From positions 10,505,599 through 10,569,598 of the forward strand of contig RSEF01000020.1 of the NCBI GenBank assembly GCA_003993805.1: a stretch of 64,000 nucleotides of DNA. The letters run 5' to 3'. A program made the translations under genes and the position numbers. Source of the DNA: Himantopus leucocephalus. Taxonomy: Eukaryota > Chordata > Aves > Charadriiformes > Recurvirostridae. Positions 58,261-64,000 of the stretch are shown piece after piece. Numbering within the stretch: position 1 is the stretch's first letter; each line of letters begins with the position of its first letter. The notes below the pieces were generated by a model. It ran no database searches, was not told where the DNA came from, and worked only from the letters and a program-made list of their open reading frames with translations.

Positions 58261-58347
58261 AATGGCCCTGGGAGCAAAGGGGCTGAGATCTACAGAGACA
58301 ACAGAAGGGAGGAAGGAGGGGAAGCCTAATCCTACCTACAGACACCT

Positions 58348-58450
58348 CTGAGAAAGGAGATGGTGTGACCACCTACCCTGGTGCAGGAGACCATCTACCC
58401 TGAGAAAGGAGATGGTGTGACAGGCTACCCAGCTCCACCTCTAGCACCAG
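58348..58450. repeat. 52-bp imperfect tandem repeat, 2 copies
   Basis: CTGAGAAAGGAGATGGTGTG is repeated exactly with a 52-base period (58348 and 58400). The intervening ACCATCTACCC-type sequence is partly repeated too. Confidence 0.8.
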
Positions 58451-59677
58451 AGTCAGAGCATCCCTGCCCTGGAGGTCAAGCACTGGTACCAGTCACCTCT
58501 TTGGTGGGATGAAGTGCAGGACAGGGAGAACAGCCCTGATCTGCTCATGGGAAAGATCAAACCAACTGGGAAACTCCCTGCTGCATGATACTGCCAGGGT
58601 CAAGAGCTGACAAGGATGGCAGAGAAAGCAGGAAATTTCTAACGGACAAGATCCCCCAGCAATGATTTCAGACAGAAGGTAGGTTTTGCATCAGAGGTGA
58701 CTCCAGGGCACAAGACCAGCCCAGACTGAAGGGGCCAGGAGAGAACATTTCACAGCTCACACTGCTGCATCCAGCAGCTCTGCTCTGCCTCATGCACCTC
58801 TTAGGGCTGCTGTGCCACCAGCTGAGGACCAGAGGTACCGCACTCTGGTCCAGAAATGCTTCTGTTCTGCAGTGCATCCATCCATATGCTGCAAAGAATC
58901 TCACGGGCTGGTCTTGGCTAGACCCATGTCATGAATAACCCAGAGCCAGGCTTACTACTAGTTGTCAGCATCTGAGTCTAGACCCGTTACATTCCCAAAC
59001 ACCAGCAGTATGCACAAAGTCAGGCACAGCCTCTGTACCCATGTCACAGTGGGCAGAAATGAAGCTGGAACCATCCAGATGGAGAACGAGGACCTCCAGT
59101 CCCTGGTGCCTTCCTCTTCCCTTGTCAGGAAACCACAAGCCCACAGCAAGCAGGCAAGCCAGGCAGCCAGAGCGCTTCTTCACCAGCCCAGCCTGGACTG
59201 GGGAGGAGACAAGACAGCAGAGATAGCAATGCTGCTGCCAGCAGCTGGGATGCACACGCTCCCTCCTAGTTCATGCTGATCTCCTGGAAAAGGTGTTCAC
59301 TGAAGAAAATGAGCAGTTACCATGGTTGCTTTTCCTTCTTCCTGGCCATCTTCTCTGAGCTGCAGCTCCGCTGATAACATGAGACTCCCCCTCATTGATC
59401 TTCAGGAACAAGCTACCTCGAGTCGACTTATTTATGCTTTGCTGTCTCCAGTGAAGTTACGGTGCATCCCTGCCAGGCACGTCCAGATTACACCACAGCA
59501 ACACTAGCTCCCTGCCTTGCAAACAACTGTTTAAGAAATGCTATTGCTGCATTTCCTTGAAAGGGTCTGTCCTGCCTCCTCCTCGTCCTCCTTCCCCCGC
59601 CTGCCATCACACAACTCTTTCACCAGGTATGAGCCAAGGCAGATCACCCTCACTGCAAGAACCACTTGCTCTTGCCT

Positions 59678-59790
59678 AGGCACCTCAGAGGCAAAGGGTT
59701 AGGAGATCCAAAACCCAAACGTACACAAGCCCAAGGCACTTCAGAGGCAAAGGGTTAGGAAATCCAAAACTCACCCATGTGCAGACAAGC
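59678..59790. repeat. 56-bp imperfect tandem repeat, 2 copies
   Basis: AGGCACCTCAGAGGCAAAGG followed by GTTAGGAGATCCAAAAC recurs 56 bases later with a few substitutions; the second half of the unit (ACAAGCC) is also repeated. Confidence 0.85.
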
Positions 59791-60772
59791 CTATCAGTTA
59801 TTTGCATGCACTTGCCCGTTATACAGTATAACCTGCGTCATGACTGCACACATGCAGACAGAGCAAGTGCCCCCAAGGACTATGCCACAACCCTCTATCC
59901 CAGCCATCTCAGTGCTGTCGCCCCACCGGTGCCAGCCCAGTGTTCATTAAAGAGGGGGGTGAGCCACTAAAAGTTTGCATCAGGCTCTGCATCTCATGCT
60001 GCTTCTCCCCAGATGAGTTCACTCAGTCGCACAGTTCACTTACTAATCCATCCCTATCAGACAAAGAGCTACCCTCCCTCTGTTCCAGTATCTACCTGAA
60101 CACTGCAAAACCGCGTCAGTGCCAGAGTCCAACGGGAAGGCAGAATCCATGCCCACCCTGAGCTGGGTTCTGTTTCTCCATTTTAAGCCACGCTCCGGAC
60201 AAGCCAGGCGGGCTGCTGCTCTCGGTTTTCCCGTACCAGCACAGGAGGCTCCTGGGAACTTCCAAGCGCTGGAGCAACAGGGCTGCGGGGCGGCAGATCC
60301 AGGCTGTTGGGTCCCAGGCGTGAGCCCCGTGTTTGGGACCAGTGCTTTCCACTCTAGTGCAAGGGGAACCCCAGCAGCATGAGGAGCGTTGCAGCAAGGC
60401 ACCTTCCGCTCAGAGGCGGCAGGATCACGCTGGTGCCAACAACCCTGAAGGTGATGAAGGCTCTGCCCTTCCCCACCTGCTCTCACATCATCTCATTAAC
60501 AGATGAGCAACAAGAGGCAGGTAGGGAACATGAACCCCACTTTGTGCCTTGACTTTTAATCTGTGAAGATGCAATGCAGCCTGCTCAAGGTCACCTATAG
60601 GATATCCAGAATCTAGGAGTCCAACTTTCCAGCATCCTCTCTTAGTCTCCACTTATCCCTTTTCCACCCTTAACTCCCCCTCTCCTTCAATCTGAAGAAC
60701 AAACATCTTGAATTCCAGTTTAACCTGATCCCCTCCTTCCTGTGGAGACAAGCCGGGGAACACTGGCTCCCA

Positions 60773-61100
60773 CCCCTACCTCAAAGGAGTTGTAGAGAGA
60801 TGGGGGCTGACCTCTTCTCCCTAGTGACAAGTGACAGGACGAGAGGAAATGGGTTCAAGTTAAGCCAGGCGAGGTTTAGGTTGGATATTAGGAAAAATTT
60901 CTTCACTGAAAGGGTTATCCAACGTTGGAATAGGCTGCCCAGGGAGGTGGTGGATTCGCCATCCCTGGAGGTGTTTAAAAAAAGGGTACTTGGGGATATG
61001 GTTTAGAAGTGGTTTTGTCAGGTTAGGTTAATGGTTGGACTTGATGATCTTAAAGGTCCCTTCCAACCTTAACAATTCTATGATTCTGTGATTCCGTGAT
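60773..61100 (+). mobile_element. CR1 LINE, 5'-truncated 3' end
   Basis: This is a classic avian CR1 (chicken repeat 1) terminus. It holds the CTACCTCAAAGGAG segment, the [22 protein letters not shown] coding remnant (open about 60800-61006), and GGTTGGACTTGATGATCTTA. It ends in the diagnostic short octamer array (ATTCTATG, ATTCTGTG, ATTCCGTG). It is inserted in CDH22 intron 3, antisense to the gene. The well-preserved 3' end suggests a fairly recent copy, severely 5'-truncated as is usual for CR1. Confidence 0.93.
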
Positions 61101-61109
61101 ATTAGTCCC

Positions 61110-61385
61110 TGCTCGCCAAACATAGCACTGCCCACAGCGAGTACAGCATGTACGACTTTTATTTAGTTTTCTGGCATGTGCCTTAGCCATAAAAGACACG
61201 ATAAATAAACTCTAAACATCCATCATGTACTGTATAACCCAGCTCCCATAACCAGGAATCCTCAACTAATATCCAGAGAGATAATTAGACGTGTAAAAGG
61301 AGATAAAGACCCCGTTCCTCCCCACGCCACCTCAGCCCACAGAACCGGAGGAAACCAACAATTTTACATAAAAATTAATGAGTCA
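61110..61385. promoter_or_regulatory. AT-rich block beside the CR1 copy
   Basis: AT-rich non-coding sequence with ACTTTTATTTAGTTTTCTGG, GATAAATAAACTC and GAGATAATTAGACG, immediately after the CR1 3' end. It is not CR1 itself. It may be an older conserved sequence; evidence is composition only. Confidence 0.25.
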
Positions 61386-64000
61386 GAGTCCATCTCTTAC
61401 TTTCCTGCTGCAGAGGTGTGTTCTGGCACAGCAGATCAAACAAACTCTGTTTCCCCCCCAAGTGGGGCCAAGACCCTGACCTTCCAGAGCAATCCTCCCC
61501 CACAGCTCGTGCCAGGGCTGCAGGAGGGGACACAGACCCTGGCTGCCAGCCATCCCCCAGCGCCAGGGGCCCTGCCGGGGCTGTCCCCGTTCCACACCCT
61601 GAGCCGTCCTGGAGACCTGCCGGGGACACCAGCCAGCCCGTGGCTCCTGCAGCGCAGGGAGACGGATCCCATCCCCGCTGCGCCCAGCCGGGGTCAGCAG
61701 CGCAGCGAGGGGCTGCCAGCACCCAAAGGCGCCTGGTGATGCCCCCCGGGGATCAAGGAGCGCTGTCTCCTCAGGGCCCTTTCCCCGCTGCGGCCGTGAG
61801 CGCAGAGATCAGCCCCGCTCAGCTGCCGCCGCAGCGCCCTGTGCCACGCGGGGCGGCCCTCGAGGCCGGGCTGGCAAACAGCGCCTCAGCCCCACCTGCC
61901 TTGGCTTGCTCGGACACGGCTCCGCAGGTCCTGGGCTCTGTGCAGCACCTTTGAAATACTAACGCGGACCTGTCCCAGCATCCATCCCCACCTTCCCCGC
62001 GGCACCCAGAGCCTCTGGGGTTTCAGCGACCCGGCGAGGTGCCATCCGCTGGCACACAGAAGGCTGATGGCTGCAGACCACTTGCTATGCCACTCACTCC
62101 AAACACGTTTAGCTAAAATAAATGTCGACGGGCAAACTCCAAACACATCCAAGAGTAAAGAGGCCCTGCACTGAATCCACAAGCAAGCCGAGGGGACCCA
62201 TCCCTTCGCCGGGGACAGAAGTACAGCCAGCTCCTGGCCCGCGGAGAGGCAAACAGCAGGGAAAGCCAACGCTTGCTAAATCTGCCTGCCCCTCCTCACG
62301 ACAGCCGTCACCCCGTCCCCGCTGCAGGTAGGAGCCTCCAGCCCAGCTCTGGGGCTGCAGCCTGCACCTCCGTCTCAGGCTCAGCCCAGAGGACACCCCT
62401 CCACCAGTGGCTTAGAGCACCTTTCTGGGCAGGTGGGGTTAGCTCCAGGGCAGCACATGGTCATTTCAGCCCTGCAGAATACAAAGGACCCCGAGAGGAG
62501 TGCTTTGTCATGCAAAGGCACAGCCCCTGGACTGATGCCAGAGTGCAGCACTCCCACCGCAGGGACCTGGTTGCTGTGGGGGTGGTGGGGGCAGCTGAGA
62601 TTTTTTTTTTTTATAAACGATGCAATTTACAGCTTTTGTCTCGCCCCCAACACACGCAGCGGCTGATGCACCCCAGAAGCAGGCAGGCAGGACAGCGGGG
62701 AAGTAAATAAACCCGAGGAGCTTAAAAATTACTGGAGCAGAATTGACATTCTTGCAATCTGAGGAACATCCTTACTTGGTAGAAAGCCAAATCCGACCCA
62801 GAGGAGATTCGCTGCAGAGCCCTCGCATCCCGCAGGACAAGCCCCAGGGAGCCAACCTGGCTGTGGTGGAACTGCTCGAACACACAACTCTGGAAACATC
62901 CTTTGGGGTGTCTGGCCAGAGAAACCCATTGCACAAAGCGCCCCAGCCCCTGGCACCAAGCAGGTAAACGTGGTGTCTCGGAGACAGAGCATTAAGTTAA
63001 AGATGTGCAGGTTCCCGGAAGGGCTCAGCACATGCGGAGTGGATGCGGAGAGGGTGTAGCGAGTGCTCAGATGTGCAGGGCAGAGGGCTCAGAGCTTGCA
63101 CCATGACCAAGAGTGCAGTGCTGAAGGCGAAGGTGTAGTCCCACTGAGGACCAACAGGCAGGGCAAGCCCCAGCTCCCAGCTACTCGCTGCCCCAGCAGC
63201 TGCCAGATGCACACAAGTGTTTTGAGCACTTTCTTATCAGGGGAAAAAAAACCCAAAGCAACAATCAGACTGCCTGCAAGTGTTCTGGCTGCATGTTAAA
63301 TAAAGTATTTTTCTCTGCTTCCAGCGTGGAGATTAAACAATTTCTCTTCACAATAATCACTTCTGCATTCAGCCAGCTTTGTGCTAGAGTCAGGGCTTGA
63401 CCCCAAGTTTCTCTCTGTACAGCCAAATCGCCTCTAATCTGGACGTGGTGCTACACAGAGAAATAAGGAGAGCAAAATGCAGCAAGGGAGGAGCGATGTT
63501 CTGATGAAAGGATGCGCATTTCTTCGCATGTCCCTCACTCCAGGCTCTGCCTGCTCCCCAAACAGCCCAGGAGCGAGCTCTGGGCTGCAACACCCGCTCT
63601 CTCTTGCAGGAGGCAGCGTGTGCTGGATTTGGGCTCATGCCTGTGTGCAGCAGACAGCTGTTAAGCAGACCCCAGGGAGCTCAGGAAGGGAGCCCAAAAC
63701 ACAGCTAATTTTAGCATCTCCGGTTACAAGGTGAAGCTCCTGCAGTTCCCAGGCAGTTGGCCGGGTCCCATCCTACCTTCTTCCGCAGCTCCAGGTCTCT
63801 TCCTTTGGTACTAGACTCTGCTCAGCTCAGGCATTTTGGGGTGATCTGCACTGGGGTACGCAGGCAGAGGCTGAGCCTCAAGTGCCAGCACAGAGCATCC
63901 CACACGCTCTTAGCCCACCGCTTCTTCTCGAGGTGATGAGACAGCGGTGGGGCTGCAATAGGGTTTGCAGCTCGGGCTCCATCCTGCAGACAGAGCGGTC

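Larger units (their letters stand above)
57505..64000 (-). other. CDH22: CDH22 intron 3 (partial), no exon found
   Basis: This is the intron sequence 5' of exon 4, running off the window. I looked on the minus strand for the preceding exon (EC1 end, a DINDxEP motif, a GSVAELSP-like segment) and found none. The region holds two short imperfect minisatellites (about 58348 and 59678), an AT-rich block at 58085-58260, a CR1 3' end at 60773-61100 and an AT-rich block just after it. The rest is unremarkable GC-rich sequence. Confidence 0.8.

Noticed and set aside
60800..61006. 68-codon open frame as a host gene
   Set aside because: Its translation is the well-known CR1 remnant (WNRLPREVV type), followed by the CR1 octamer tail.
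57505..64000. Preceding CDH22 exon (about 295 bp, EC1 end and EC2 start)
   Set aside because: Searched by eye for DIND-type, GSVAEL-type and LDRE motifs on the minus strand with an adequate splice context; none found. It must lie beyond the window.
1..64000. tRNA genes, microRNA hairpins, CRISPR arrays, prokaryotic-type operons, endogenous viral sequence
   Set aside because: No tRNA B-box with matching A-box, no regularly spaced direct repeats, no ribosome-binding-site-led gene arrays, and no recognisable viral protein motifs were seen.

Overview
This is a piece of vertebrate nuclear DNA, most likely from a bird. It is GC-rich and poor in repeats. It holds two fragments of the CR1 LINE, and one keeps the characteristic 3' end with ATTCTRTG octamers. 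The single recognisable gene is split into exons of the sizes usual for vertebrate classical cadherins. There are no operons, phage genes, insertion sequences or CRISPR arrays, and almost all of the many open frames in the window are chance frames in GC-rich DNA.

The gene is on the minus strand. It is CDH22 (cadherin-22, PB-cadherin), a type II classical cadherin, and I can place nine exons at base level: 57385-57504, 47216-47383, 45987-46174, 44872-45125, 37353-37489, 29210-29331, 28777-28894, 19652-19903 and 17685-18223. Their lengths are 120, 168, 188, 254, 137, 122, 118, 252 and 539 (to the stop codon). All introns are GT-AG and the reading frame is kept across every junction. They encode 631 complete residues: part of EC2, all of EC3, EC4 and EC5, the transmembrane helix, and the complete cytoplasmic tail with the p120-catenin and beta-catenin binding regions. 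The first exons (signal peptide, propeptide, EC1 and the start of EC2) lie beyond the right edge, so intron 3 is longer than 6.4 kb.

Layout: 1-17684 lies downstream of the gene and has no supportable gene. It contains a CpG-rich patch (about 3730-4085), several AT-rich blocks that look like conserved non-coding elements, a few small tandem repeats, and presumably the CDH22 3' UTR at its right end. From 17685 to 57504 is the gene, with large introns (7.4-10 kb) that hold further AT-rich, homeodomain/POU-motif-rich blocks. From 57505 to 64000 is intron 3 sequence with two short minisatellites and a CR1 3' end.

I see no new multi-gene system here. The points most worth checking are: a 166-codon open read-through from exon 11 into intron 11, which could encode a cadherin-22 form without its catenin-binding tail; several enhancer-like AT-rich blocks with octamer motifs; and an isolated CpG-rich patch 14 kb downstream of the gene.
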